The notes under the pieces were generated by a model, which saw only the letters and a program-made list of their open reading frames with translations, did no database searches and had not been told where the DNA came from. The position numbers and the translations under genes are program-made. Positions 28,855 to 38,202 of a stretch of 64,000 bases of DNA are shown here, piece after piece (positions within the stretch are counted from its first letter, which is position 1; every line of letters begins with the position of its first letter). The stretch covers positions 25,128-89,127 of the IMG/VR virus record IMGVR_UViG_3300017917_002401; one strand, given 5' to 3'. This DNA is from a virus.

Positions 28855-31800
28855 ATGACAACATCAGCAGTTCTATCCCCAGGTGTAAAATCTTTACACT
28901 TAAGCTTAGATACTCCCGTTGATGCTATTACCGGAAAGATCAGAAATGACCTTTCCGGTATTCGTGTTTGGTATTCTACTCAAAGTGGTTTTAATCCAAA
29001 TAATAGCGAAGGCACACTAGTATTTGACGGAATAAGTTCTAATATTACAATTCCTAATTTATCTGATAGTACACAATATTATGTAAGATATGCCTTTATT
29101 AGTGCTATTGATCCTACAGTATATACCATTTCATCACAGCTTGGAGAAATCACATACGATACAAATGTATCAGTATATGGTAATCTAACTAATCCTAGTC
29201 AGATTGTTGCGACTGCTACCGATGGTAGTGGAGGAGATTATACTACTGCTAGTGGTACTTATAGGGTATATAGCTATAGTACTGAAGTAACTGGACAAGG
29301 TGTTACTTATGCTATTCAAACTGGTTCTATTACCGGCGGATTAAGCGTATCTATTAATAGTACCACAGGTGTTTATACAGTTACTGACTTAACTAGTGAT
29401 TTTGGTTCTGTACAGTTTAACGCTACTTACAATGGTATTACAATATCAGCTGTTTTAAGTGTTATTAAAGCCAAAGCTGGTGTAGATGGTACTAATGCTA
29501 TGTTATTAACATTAATAGCAACAGGCACAGTATTTGTATTCAAAGATGCAAATGAAAGTACCAGTGATACTAGTAGCATACAATTAACGGCTAATAGGCA
29601 AAATTTTACAGGCAGTATAACATGGACAGCCAAAGCCTATACAGCAACAAGTACACTACTAGGTGATATTGAATTTACAACTGTAGATAATAAGATTACA
29701 ATTACTAATTCGCAATTCAATCCTACAGGATATAATAATCAAGTAGCGTATGTTATTGTAACAGCCTCACATGATTTAGTAAGTGATACTATAACATTAT
29801 ATCGTATCAATAATGGCACTGATCAAATTATTGTCGAATTTACAAATGAATCTCATACAATTCCAGCATATTATGACGGTACTGTAGTATCCTCTGGTTA
29901 TGTTGGTAGTGGTACTCAAATACGTGTTAAACAAGGCAATCAGTATCTTAGTGTAGATAATTCAGCACCTTATGCCAAAGGTACATGGACTGTAACAAAT
30001 ACAACTGCAGACAATATTACACCAGATACTACTCCTGGAGTATATTCTAACTATATCGATTACGATACCCATAGCAATATGACTGCTAACAGAGCGTATA
30101 TTGACTATACTATTAGTGGTACTAGTTTAAGTGGTGCAGCTTTTTCTATTGTTCGTCGTCAAAGTTTCGCCAAAAGTGTTGCAGGCCAGCCAGGGGCTAC
30201 AGCCAGCTTAGTAAGTTTAACTACTACTCAACTGGTATTTATCAAGTATAAAGATGGTACTTATAGTAGCAATAGTGTTACTATTTATGCAAATGTTCAA
30301 AATATTCCAACTCCTGTTTATACTTGGAGTGATGGTACAAATACTGTTGTAAAAGATAGTACTACTACTGCCAATGCCGATCAATATGTTTTTAACAGAC
30401 CAGCTAATTTAGGCGTATATACTATTAGTGTATCCGTGTCAGATAAAAATCTTACTTCTTTAAATACTGCAGTTGATACCATATCTATTGCATTTATTGA
30501 AGAAGGTAGTGATGCTTATAATTTTATATTTAAAGACCCTAATGCATTCTATAGTGCAAATGCTTCAGGTATACTTGAAGGAAGTATAACTTCGATTACC
30601 AATCATATTATTGGCGCCAAGGGTATTGCCTTACTAACTCCTGGTACAAATATTGTATATACCATAGATAGTACTGAAAACTGTACTGCTACACTGGGTT
30701 CTGTAACAGGCACTTGGAATCAAGAATTTACAATAAGTGGTAGCTTTTTTAATACTGGGTCAATAACAACAGCAAAAGTTGTAGTCAAATGCTCCGTGCC
30801 AAATACTACTACATATTTTTTAATGACCTGTTATTTGACCAAAGTAAGAAAGGGCGATACGGGAACAAGTGGTACAAGTGCAAGAACTGTTGATCTAACC
30901 ATGACAGCCCAAGCATTTGCATATAATGCAGCAGGAACTACTCCTAGCCCATCTACAAGTACGGTAACAGCTACAGCACAAAACACTTCTGGCACAGTTT
31001 ATTACGAGTTTATACTTGCAGGAATAACTGTTCAAAATACTACTACTAATACTTACACCTATACTCCGGCGGCTAACTTTAGCTCAATGCCACAGCAGAT
31101 AAAAGTTAATATTCGAGAGGGAGCTAATACAGGTACAGTTTTAGCTTCAGATGTTATGTCTCTTATCGGTATTAAACCAGGTACTGACGGAGCTAATGCA
31201 GTAAGTGGTTTATTAACGAATGAAGCAGCTGTAGTTTCTGCGGATGCTGCAGGAACTGTTGGAAGCTTTTCTTCTGCTGGTGGTACTTTTAAAGTTTTTG
31301 ATGGAATTACTGATAAAACTACTAGTGGTTCAGTTACTTATAGTGTAGCTACTTCATCAAACGTAACTATTAGTATTAATAGCAGTGGTGTATACACTAT
31401 AACAGCTATGTCTGCAGATACTGCTATAGCTACTTTAAGAGCTGTTTATGGTTCTGTAACTATTGATAAAATATATAGTATTGCTAAAAGTAAAACTGGA
31501 GCTACAGGAGCTACTGGATCAAGTGGTAGTAACGGTACAAATGGTATAAATGCAGTAAAATCTACTTCCGGATATATTTATTATACTAGTTCAACAGGAT
31601 TACAGCCTGCAACTCCAACAGCTACTTATTTTTATTTTAGTACTGGTACTTTTGTTGGACTTAGCTCTGGTTGGTCAACTACCGTTACTATGACAGGCAA
31701 TGGCACATACTGGGCAGCAAGGTATGTAGTTACTGAATCAGCTTATGGAACTGATTATGGTACGCCTACTTTTAGTGCACCATTCAATCATCAGAACTTT

Positions 31801-32946
31801 AGTAGCTTAGTCACTTTTAGCAACCTATCAAACAGCGGACAAACCAGTATTCATGGCGGCAGTATTATAACTGGTACTATAAGTGTAGATTCCATATCTA
31901 GTTCACTTAGCTCTAACTTATACGGAACTCAGTTCGGTTTTGGTAATGGTACAGCCGTTTCTGGAACTATTGCAACGGTAGGCTATTTCCGTAGTACACG
32001 AAATGATACTCTTGGCTTAGGTGTTCTATCCTCAAGCAACATGGCTTTTGCAGCATCCACTGTATGGTCTAGTTGGGCAGGTGGTTTTGGTAATCGCTAT
32101 GGTTATGGTATTGATGACCTTGCTACAGGTAATAACCGTACAAATGCTCTGTTCTGTGCATACAACGTAGCAGGTTATTTAAACCATAGAGACACTGGAT
32201 ACTATACATACTTAGCTACAGATAGTTACGCGATTAATGCCAATGGTCCAGTTAATATAACAAACGGATCACTAACACTTAATGGTTCGTCAGTAATAAC
32301 AACTGGGTCAAGCCCATCTTTTGGCAACATATATTCTTCTACACTAACTACTACAGGTAATATTGGTATAGCAGGTAGTATTTATGTTGGTAGTAATAAT
32401 TCGCTTATTACTGGCACATATTCCGTAACCAATTATCCTTCCAGCTCAATTCCTTATTTCAGTGGTGTAACAATTGCTGCAAATAATGGAAGTATAGGAA
32501 TTAATGGGGCATTTGTAGCTAGAGGTACACCTGGTTTTGTAGGTTATAATGGTAGTATAACTAGTGGTATAAATTACGGTGGAAATGGTTTCTGGACTGA
32601 CGGCTCAACTTATTCTGCTGGCGGATATACCGGTAGTTCTAGAAGACTAAAGGATAGTATAGAGTCAATTGATATTGGACTAGATTTTATCTTATCATTA
32701 GAACCTGTAAAGTTTAACTTAAAGGCGACCAATGCCCCTAAAGTTGGATTCATTGCGGAAGACTTTCCAGATAGTCGCTTTGTTTCTGAAGGTTATATAA
32801 ATCCTGTTGACCCTTCAAAAGGAAAACAAATAGCAGGTTTAGATTATTCTGCTATAACAGCACCTTTAGTAAAAGCAATACACGAACTAAATGCAAAAAT
32901 CATAGAACTTCAACAAGAAGTCCAAACATTAAAACAGGGTTCATAA
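28855..32946 (+). CDS. Long tail fibre with C-terminal S74 chaperone domain
   Basis: 1363 residues. The N-terminal part has fibronectin-like strands; the middle has repeated Ser/Thr/Gly-rich beta modules, some introduced by short collagen-like GxxG runs (GATGATGSSGSNGTNG). The last 104 residues (from about 1260) are a Peptidase S74 intramolecular chaperone: GSSRRLKDSIESIDIGLDFI, with the Ser/Lys dyad near Ser1262 and Lys1266, GFIAEDFPDSRF, and a final coiled coil. This domain trimerises the fibre and cuts itself off. Likely the tip-attached central or side fibre. A strong terminator follows. Confidence 0.92.
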   Translation: MTTSAVLSPGVKSLHLSLDTPVDAITGKIRNDLSGIRVWYSTQSGFNPNNSEGTLVFDGISSNITIPNLSDSTQYYVRYAFISAIDPTVYTISSQLGEITYDTNVSVYGNLTNPSQIVATATDGSGGDYTTASGTYRVYSYSTEVTGQGVTYAIQTGSITGGLSVSINSTTGVYTVTDLTSDFGSVQFNATYNGITISAVLSVIKAKAGVDGTNAMLLTLIATGTVFVFKDANESTSDTSSIQLTANRQNFTGSITWTAKAYTATSTLLGDIEFTTVDNKITITNSQFNPTGYNNQVAYVIVTASHDLVSDTITLYRINNGTDQIIVEFTNESHTIPAYYDGTVVSSGYVGSGTQIRVKQGNQYLSVDNSAPYAKGTWTVTNTTADNITPDTTPGVYSNYIDYDTHSNMTANRAYIDYTISGTSLSGAAFSIVRRQSFAKSVAGQPGATASLVSLTTTQLVFIKYKDGTYSSNSVTIYANVQNIPTPVYTWSDGTNTVVKDSTTTANADQYVFNRPANLGVYTISVSVSDKNLTSLNTAVDTISIAFIEEGSDAYNFIFKDPNAFYSANASGILEGSITSITNHIIGAKGIALLTPGTNIVYTIDSTENCTATLGSVTGTWNQEFTISGSFFNTGSITTAKVVVKCSVPNTTTYFLMTCYLTKVRKGDTGTSGTSARTVDLTMTAQAFAYNAAGTTPSPSTSTVTATAQNTSGTVYYEFILAGITVQNTTTNTYTYTPAANFSSMPQQIKVNIREGANTGTVLASDVMSLIGIKPGTDGANAVSGLLTNEAAVVSADAAGTVGSFSSAGGTFKVFDGITDKTTSGSVTYSVATSSNVTISINSSGVYTITAMSADTAIATLRAVYGSVTIDKIYSIAKSKTGATGATGSSGSNGTNGINAVKSTSGYIYYTSSTGLQPATPTATYFYFSTGTFVGLSSGWSTTVTMTGNGTYWAARYVVTESAYGTDYGTPTFSAPFNHQNFSSLVTFSNLSNSGQTSIHGGSIITGTISVDSISSSLSSNLYGTQFGFGNGTAVSGTIATVGYFRSTRNDTLGLGVLSSSNMAFAASTVWSSWAGGFGNRYGYGIDDLATGNNRTNALFCAYNVAGYLNHRDTGYYTYLATDSYAINANGPVNITNGSLTLNGSSVITTGSSPSFGNIYSSTLTTTGNIGIAGSIYVGSNNSLITGTYSVTNYPSSSIPYFSGVTIAANNGSIGINGAFVARGTPGFVGYNGSITSGINYGGNGFWTDGSTYSAGGYTGSSRRLKDSIESIDIGLDFILSLEPVKFNLKATNAPKVGFIAEDFPDSRFVSEGYINPVDPSKGKQIAGLDYSAITAPLVKAIHELNAKIIELQQEVQTLKQGS

Positions 32947-32955
32947 TCATTACAG

Positions 32956-32990
32956 AAATACCCAGCTTACTCGTAAGCTGGGTATTTTTT
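32956..32990 (+). terminator. Terminator after the S74 fibre gene
   Basis: AAATACCCAGCTTA (32956-32969), CTCG loop, TAAGCTGGGTATTT (32974-32987), then T's: 14 bp, very strong. Confidence 0.95.
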
Positions 32991-32994
32991 TGCA

Positions 32995-33023
32995 TTGACA
33001 AACAGCTGCCCTTGTGGTATAAT
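32995..33023 (+). promoter_or_regulatory. Promoter of the second fibre block
   Basis: TTGACA (32995-33000), 17-base spacer, TATAAT (33018-33023), starting only five bases after the terminator T-run: a terminator-promoter pair that splits the late region. Confidence 0.9.
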
Positions 33024-33093
33024 ATATCAAAATACCCAAAGGTGTAAATATTTTTTCTTGACAAAATAATACTACAACGGAAAGAGAAGTGCG

Positions 33094-33459
33094 ATGGAAC
33101 AGATAGATACTCAAACCTTAGTACAAACACTCTCAGTAGTAGCTTTAGCTGCGATCGCACTAACCGTAGGTGTCCAAAAGTTATTAAAAGACTGGAAATC
33201 AACTACTGCTGAGACTAGCGTAATTACGCTAATGCATCAAGAGCTAGAAAGAATGAGTGGTCAAAACACATTGCTTTCTAAAGAGTTGAATAGACTTCAA
33301 CAAGAGATAATTTTGTTAAATCAACAATTATCAAAGCTTACTATTGAAAATCAAAGACTGCATACAGAAGTTGCGGCACTTACTAACGAGATTAGTAGTG
33401 TGAAAAATATGACTGTAATGCAAAAGAAAGGCAGCGAGGTATATGCAGCAGCCAGCTAA
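33094..33459 (+). CDS. Membrane-anchored coiled-coil protein, 121 aa
   Basis: One hydrophobic helix (about 13-29, VVALAAIALTVGVQKLL) is followed by a long coiled coil (HQELERMSGQNTLLSKELNRL and on to residue 100). The architecture recalls inner-membrane spanins or small chaperones, but a clear spanin pair sits at 43923-44611, so this is left unassigned. First gene after the promoter at 32995; its end overlaps the next start by 17 bases. The ribosome site is weak. Confidence 0.7.
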   Translation: MEQIDTQTLVQTLSVVALAAIALTVGVQKLLKDWKSTTAETSVITLMHQELERMSGQNTLLSKELNRLQQEIILLNQQLSKLTIENQRLHTEVAALTNEISSVKNMTVMQKKGSEVYAAAS

Positions 33460-34048
33460 AATTAATTATAAGATATACCAAGGAAGTACTTTCAGTGAAC
33501 TTTTCAGGTGGGAATCAGAAACAAAAGTTTATGTTCCTATCTCAAGTATATCAAAAAGTGCTCCTTGCGTTGTCACAACAGTTGACAACCCTCAACTGCC
33601 AGCCGGATGGAGGTTCAGAGTAACAGGTGTATCCGGCATGAAAGAAATTAATAGTGGTATTGATAGTTATTATACGGCTACAGATGTTAATGCAAACACT
33701 AAAGCCATTACTATTAATGCTGTAAATAGTTTACAATATTCGAACTATACCAGCGGTGGTGTAGTAGAATTCAATCAACCAGTGGATTTAAGTAGCTATA
33801 GTGGCCGCATGCAAATCAGGGAAACTGTTGATAGTACTACTATTTTACATGAAGCTACTACCACAAATAATCAAATAGTATTAAATAATACTTATAAAAC
33901 TATAGAGATAAATCTTCCAGCATCGGTAACACAGGCATTTACATTTACAACAGCCGTGTACTCACTTGAACTATTTACCTCACAAGATAATCTTGTTGTA
34001 CCATTTTTAATAGGTAACTTAACATTAGTACCGGAGGTTACAAGATGA
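33443..34048 (+). CDS. Probable baseplate or fibre-associated protein, 201 aa
   Basis: MQQPAKINYKIYQGSTFSEL, then beta-rich sequence with a DLSSYSGRMQIRETVDSTTILHEA motif and a closing VYSLELFTSQDNLVVPFLIGNL. The YxxRMQIRE pattern with following strands is common in small tail proteins placed just before fibre genes in many phages; the precise role is unknown to me. It overlaps the next ORF (ATGAG). I infer a virion role from position and composition. Confidence 0.65.
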   Translation: MQQPAKINYKIYQGSTFSELFRWESETKVYVPISSISKSAPCVVTTVDNPQLPAGWRFRVTGVSGMKEINSGIDSYYTATDVNANTKAITINAVNSLQYSNYTSGGVVEFNQPVDLSSYSGRMQIRETVDSTTILHEATTTNNQIVLNNTYKTIEINLPASVTQAFTFTTAVYSLELFTSQDNLVVPFLIGNLTLVPEVTR

Positions 34049-34308
34049 GTGAGATAGTAGTAGTAAATAAAACAAATGCCGTTGTAGTAGAAGATAAGTC
34101 AAGCACTGTTGTAGTAGATACTAAACAGCCTAAAGTCATTGTAACTGGAATAATGGGTCCAGCAGGTGCACGAAACTTCGCAGAAATGTTAGATACGGAT
34201 ATCAGCACTCTAGGAGATGGTAGCATTCTTGTTTACAGTGAATTAACAAATAAATGGACTAGCACAGTACTACTTAATAAACAAACAGTAGACTGTGGCC
34301 AATTCTAA
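34045..34308 (+). CDS. Small fibre-linked protein, 87 aa
   Basis: A Val-rich N-terminal strand region (IVVVNKTNAVVVEDKSSTVVV), then GIMGPAGARN, a short collagen-like turn, and a C-terminal part shared by phage fibre adaptors (LDTDISTLGDGSILVYSELTNKWTS). Such proteins usually sit beside or are fused to tail fibres. It overlaps the previous gene and ends 11 bases before the next fibre. Confidence 0.65.
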   Translation: MSEIVVVNKTNAVVVEDKSSTVVVDTKQPKVIVTGIMGPAGARNFAEMLDTDISTLGDGSILVYSELTNKWTSTVLLNKQTVDCGQF

Positions 34309-34319
34309 AGGAATAAGAG

Positions 34320-35651
34320 ATGTCTTCTACAATTAAGATCAAAAGATCGGAAGTAGCTGGTAATCCTGCGGTACTTGGCGCGGGCGAATTAGCATATAGT
34401 GGTTTATCAGATAACGGTTCCAATGGCGGTGATAGACTGTACATTGGTATGGGTACTGAAACTAATGGTAACGCTGTTAATCACATTATCATTGGTGGTA
34501 AGCGCTACACCGATATGGTGGATGCTGCTACTCACCTAGCGACCGCAAGCACATTAGTAAAACGTGACTCAAACGGAAACATTGAGTTTAATAGTGCCAC
34601 GGGTGCCCTAGTAGGCAACGCGAGTACAGCCACTGCGTGGCTAAATGCGCGTAGTCTTAGCTTAACGGGCGATGCTACAGCTACTTTTAGCAGTGTTGAT
34701 GGTACTCAGAACTTAAGTACAGCCATTACGCTTGCAACAGTTAATAGCAATGTAGGTAGTTTTGGTGGAACTACACAAATTCCAGTACTAACAGTTAATG
34801 CTAAAGGTTTGGTAACTGCTGTAACCACTGTTGATGTAGCCGGCAGTTTAAATATCAGTGGCGGTACAGGTACTGATACAGTTAGTTTACTTACCGATAC
34901 TTTAAACTTTGCTAATGGTACAGGCACAACAACGGCCGTAACTAATAATACTGTTACAATTAACATTGGTCAGCCAGTTGGTACAACAGACAATGTTACT
35001 TTCAACGACGTAACAGTTAATGGCACTTTAAATAGCAACGATATTACAAGTGCTAATATTACAGTTTCTGGTAATGCTACAATTACTGGTAACTTAACTG
35101 TACAAGGTACAACTACCACAGTTAATAGCACAACAGTTGCTATTGGTGATGCAAACATTACCCTAGCCAAAGACGCAGCTAATGCTGCCGAGGCAAATGG
35201 TGCTGGTTTAACTATCTTAGGCCCAACAACTGCAGCTACTTTAACTTATACAAGTACTGACGATCGCTGGAACCTAAACAAAGATTTAAACGTCTCCAAA
35301 GTATATGGCGACTTAATAGGTAATGCCGATACAGCAACAAAATTAAAAACAGCACGAGATCTAGCACTAACTGGTGACGCAACTGCTACTTTTAGCGGTT
35401 TTGATGGCAGCGCAAATATTAGTACAGCTATCACACTTGCAACAGTTAATAGTAACGTAGGAAGTTTTGGAGATGGTACAACAGTTCCAAACTTTACAGT
35501 TAATGCAAAAGGTTTAATAACTGCTGCTGGTTCTACTGCTATTCCTACAGCCTCTACTAGCGTAAAAGGTTTAGCTCAGTTTGATTCAGTAAACTTTAGT
35601 GTTACTTCTGGTACAGTATCCATACTCTTAGTAGACGGTGGTACTTATTAA
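34320..35651 (+). CDS. Tail fibre protein A, 443 aa
   Basis: Starts MSSTIKIKRSEVAGNPAVLGAGELAYS, the attachment-type N-terminus seen in many aquatic-phage fibres (IKIKRS...GELAY). Two copies of a LTGDATATFSxxDGxxNxSTAITLATV module (near residues 110 and 345) flank a central strand-rich spike with NATITGNLTVQGTTTTVNS. The C-terminus (ASTSVKGLAQFDSVNFSV) is a typical fibre ending. Low complexity in Thr, Asn, Gly and Ala. It probably forms part of the adsorption apparatus with genes 35704-37518 and 40845-42677. Confidence 0.85.
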   Translation: MSSTIKIKRSEVAGNPAVLGAGELAYSGLSDNGSNGGDRLYIGMGTETNGNAVNHIIIGGKRYTDMVDAATHLATASTLVKRDSNGNIEFNSATGALVGNASTATAWLNARSLSLTGDATATFSSVDGTQNLSTAITLATVNSNVGSFGGTTQIPVLTVNAKGLVTAVTTVDVAGSLNISGGTGTDTVSLLTDTLNFANGTGTTTAVTNNTVTINIGQPVGTTDNVTFNDVTVNGTLNSNDITSANITVSGNATITGNLTVQGTTTTVNSTTVAIGDANITLAKDAANAAEANGAGLTILGPTTAATLTYTSTDDRWNLNKDLNVSKVYGDLIGNADTATKLKTARDLALTGDATATFSGFDGSANISTAITLATVNSNVGSFGDGTTVPNFTVNAKGLITAAGSTAIPTASTSVKGLAQFDSVNFSVTSGTVSILLVDGGTY

Positions 35652-35703
35652 TTTCGTTCAGGTATATACTTGGACTAATAGCTAAATAGTGAAGGACAGC
35701 CAT

Positions 35704-37518
35704 ATGGCAAGTGATATCCGAGTAAAAAGAAGTTCAGTTCCTGGTAAAGTTCCTACTAATGGTAATCTTGAACTAGGTGAACTGGCAATTAATACCTATG
35801 ACGGTAAATTGTTCTTTAAGAAAACTGACGGTGTAACAGAAAATATTGTTACACTACAGGAAGGTGGCGGTAGTAGTGGTACAGGCACAGGAGCCTTACA
35901 AAATCGTTATACTTATACCGCCACTAATGGCCAAACAACCTTTGCCGCTAGCTATACAAGTCCTTATATTGATGTTAGACTAAATGGTGTTTCACTAACA
36001 GATGGTGAAGATTTTACAGCTTCCAATGGTACTTCTGTAGTTTTAACTGTACCAGCTATTACAGGCGATGTTATTACCATTGTTGGATATAATAGCTTCT
36101 TGGCTTTGGGCGGTATGCCAACAGGAGGTACTCCTGGTCAAGTTCTATCTAAAGTTAGTGGTACTGATTATAATACTACCTGGATAGATAATTTTGCCAC
36201 AGATATTCGTGTACTAGTAAAAAACAGTACTGGAGGTACACTAACCAAAGGCATGGCTGTTTATATCAGCGGCGCTAATGGTACTAATATCTTGGTTAGT
36301 AAAGCGCAAGCCAACACTGAATCCACCTCTAGTAAAACTTTTGGTTTGCTACTACAAGATTTAGCTGCCAATGAAATTGGTTATGTAGTTTGCGAAGGTA
36401 TTATAAGTGGAATAGATACTTCTGCCGCTACTGTTGGCGATGCCGTATGGTTATCAGCTAGTACAGCAGGCGGACTAGTGTTTGGTGTAAGTAATATACC
36501 TTCCGCACCAAACCACATGGTATATATTGGTGTAGTTTCACGTGTAAATGCTAACAACGGTAGTATCCAGGTAAAAATACAAAATGGTTACGAGCTGGAT
36601 GAGCTGCACAATGTACTGTTAACAAATAAAGTAGATAAAGATTTATTAGTATACGAGGCCTCTACAGGTATTTGGAAAAACCAATCTGCTTCCTCAATTA
36701 CATTAACAAGCTCACAAGTTACCACTGCACTAGGCTTTACACCTTATAACTCTACAAATCCAAGTGGATATATTACCAGTTCTGCTTTAACTGGTTATTT
36801 AACTTCTAGTACGGCCGCAAGTACTTACCAAGCTATTCTAGTAAGTGGTACTAATATCAAAACTGTAAATGGTAATAGTATTCTTGGTAGCGGCAATATT
36901 CAAATTGATGGTGGTGTTACCAGCTTTAATACTCGTACAGGTGCTATTACTTTAGGTTCCAATGATGTTACCACTGCCTTAGGTTTTACACCTTATAACT
37001 CTACAAATCCAAGTGGATATATTACCAGTTCAGCTTTAACCGGTTATTTAACTTCTAGTACGGCCGCAAGTACATATCAAGCTATTCTAGTAAGTGGTAC
37101 TAATATCAAAACTGTAAATGGTAATAGTATTCTTGGTAGTGGCAATATTGAAATCAGTGGCGGTGGTGGTGGCAGTGGTCCTACTCCTTATACGGCAACT
37201 ACTACAGACGGCACCGCCACAGCATTAGCCACTATTACAACTAGTGACAATACAGCTTATTTCTTAACCGTAAAAATTATTGCTAAACGTACTGATAGTT
37301 CTGGTGATTATGGTGCTTGGGTTCTTCGTGGAGTTGCAGCTACTACTTCTGGTAGTCCTGTTGATATTGGTAATTTATACGAAGAAGTTATTGTAAAAAC
37401 TGATCCCAACCTTTATGTGGAAGTCTTGTCGTCTAGTAGCGGTATTCAAGTAATGGTAACTGGTGTCGCGGCTAAAACTTTTAACTGGAAAGCTACAGTT
37501 GAAACAATTTCAGTATAA
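35704..37518 (+). CDS. Tail fibre protein B, 604 aa
   Basis: ATG 35704 has AAGGA 8 bases upstream. The N-terminus (MASDIRVKRSSVPGKVPTNG, LELGELAINTYDGKLFFKK) is the same attachment type as fibre A. Two tandem 83-residue repeats (VTTALGFTPYNSTNPSGYI..., NSILGSGNI) lie at about 340-480, encoded by a 249-bp DNA repeat. The C-terminus is a small Gly-led beta domain (GGGGGSGPTPYTATTTDGTA, WVLRGVAATTSGSPV). The same repeat recurs in fibre C at 40845, so the genes have exchanged or duplicated sequence. Confidence 0.88.
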   Translation: MASDIRVKRSSVPGKVPTNGNLELGELAINTYDGKLFFKKTDGVTENIVTLQEGGGSSGTGTGALQNRYTYTATNGQTTFAASYTSPYIDVRLNGVSLTDGEDFTASNGTSVVLTVPAITGDVITIVGYNSFLALGGMPTGGTPGQVLSKVSGTDYNTTWIDNFATDIRVLVKNSTGGTLTKGMAVYISGANGTNILVSKAQANTESTSSKTFGLLLQDLAANEIGYVVCEGIISGIDTSAATVGDAVWLSASTAGGLVFGVSNIPSAPNHMVYIGVVSRVNANNGSIQVKIQNGYELDELHNVLLTNKVDKDLLVYEASTGIWKNQSASSITLTSSQVTTALGFTPYNSTNPSGYITSSALTGYLTSSTAASTYQAILVSGTNIKTVNGNSILGSGNIQIDGGVTSFNTRTGAITLGSNDVTTALGFTPYNSTNPSGYITSSALTGYLTSSTAASTYQAILVSGTNIKTVNGNSILGSGNIEISGGGGGSGPTPYTATTTDGTATALATITTSDNTAYFLTVKIIAKRTDSSGDYGAWVLRGVAATTSGSPVDIGNLYEEVIVKTDPNLYVEVLSSSSGIQVMVTGVAAKTFNWKATVETISV

Positions 37519-37528
37519 GGATTAAACT

Positions 37529-37996
37529 ATGGCAAGAACAAGATCAATTTTAATAGATAATACCATAGGCCGAATTTTTTCAGCAGTAGACAAAAGTACC
37601 AATGCTACTGCTAAAAGTTTAATTGCTGGTGCTGTTCAGCAAAATAGGATATTAAGTCAAGGGCCTTCGGCAGTGGTAATTGCTGCAGTTAATCTAGGCA
37701 AAGGAGTATCACTAGGTCCAGCGGGTGCTGTTGTAAATAGCATTGTAACAAAATTGGGATCGGCAGCTAAAGCTGCATCCGTATTAATTACCGTAAAAAC
37801 CGGTACCGCTTATGCAACAGCTACAACAGTAACAACAATAACTATTCCTGCAAATACGCTAACTGTTACATATAGTACTAGTTTTAGTGTAGTTGCAAAT
37901 GGTTATATTTATTTAGACGTTGCCTATTCAGGAGCGCCTACAACTAAAGCTGTAGGTTTATCTACCACCATTAACTATTTCCAGAATGCATCATGA
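37529..37996 (+). CDS. Hypothetical virion-associated protein, 155 aa
   Basis: MARTRSILIDNTIGRIFSAV, a helical, Ala/Gly-rich first half (SLGPAGAVVNSIVTKLGSAAKAASVL), then a Thr-rich beta half (TATTVTTITIPANTLTVTYS). Position within the fibre block suggests a fibre accessory or tip domain. No named family. It overlaps the next gene by four bases. Confidence 0.6.
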   Translation: MARTRSILIDNTIGRIFSAVDKSTNATAKSLIAGAVQQNRILSQGPSAVVIAAVNLGKGVSLGPAGAVVNSIVTKLGSAAKAASVLITVKTGTAYATATTVTTITIPANTLTVTYSTSFSVVANGYIYLDVAYSGAPTTKAVGLSTTINYFQNAS

Positions 37997-38202
37997 CAGA
38001 ACAAGAAATAAAAGATTATTTTGGTTTAGCCATTATCTATAAATGGGACGGAAACTTGGAGTCCTTGCAGCAAGCTCAAGAAGCCGCACATATCAGCTAT
38101 AACGTAATTCGTACTGGTGGTGTAGTATATTTTTCTTGCGTAACAGCACCTGTAGATAGTCGTGCTACTCTATGGTTCGATAATACTCAGGGAGCTGTTT
38201 AA
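37993..38202 (+). CDS. Hypothetical small protein, 69 aa
   Basis: MTEQEIKDYFGLAIIYKWDG and so on, ending WFDNTQGAV. A compact alpha/beta protein, coupled on both sides (ATGA with the previous gene; its stop overlaps the next start). No family is recognised. It may be a fibre assembly factor, but nothing in it shows this. Confidence 0.6.
   Translation: MTEQEIKDYFGLAIIYKWDGNLESLQQAQEAAHISYNVIRTGGVVYFSCVTAPVDSRATLWFDNTQGAV

Noticed and set aside
33059-33093. Second promoter (TTGACA at 33059) before the 121-aa gene.
   Set aside because: No -10 box at a workable distance; the promoter at 32995-33023 explains expression.
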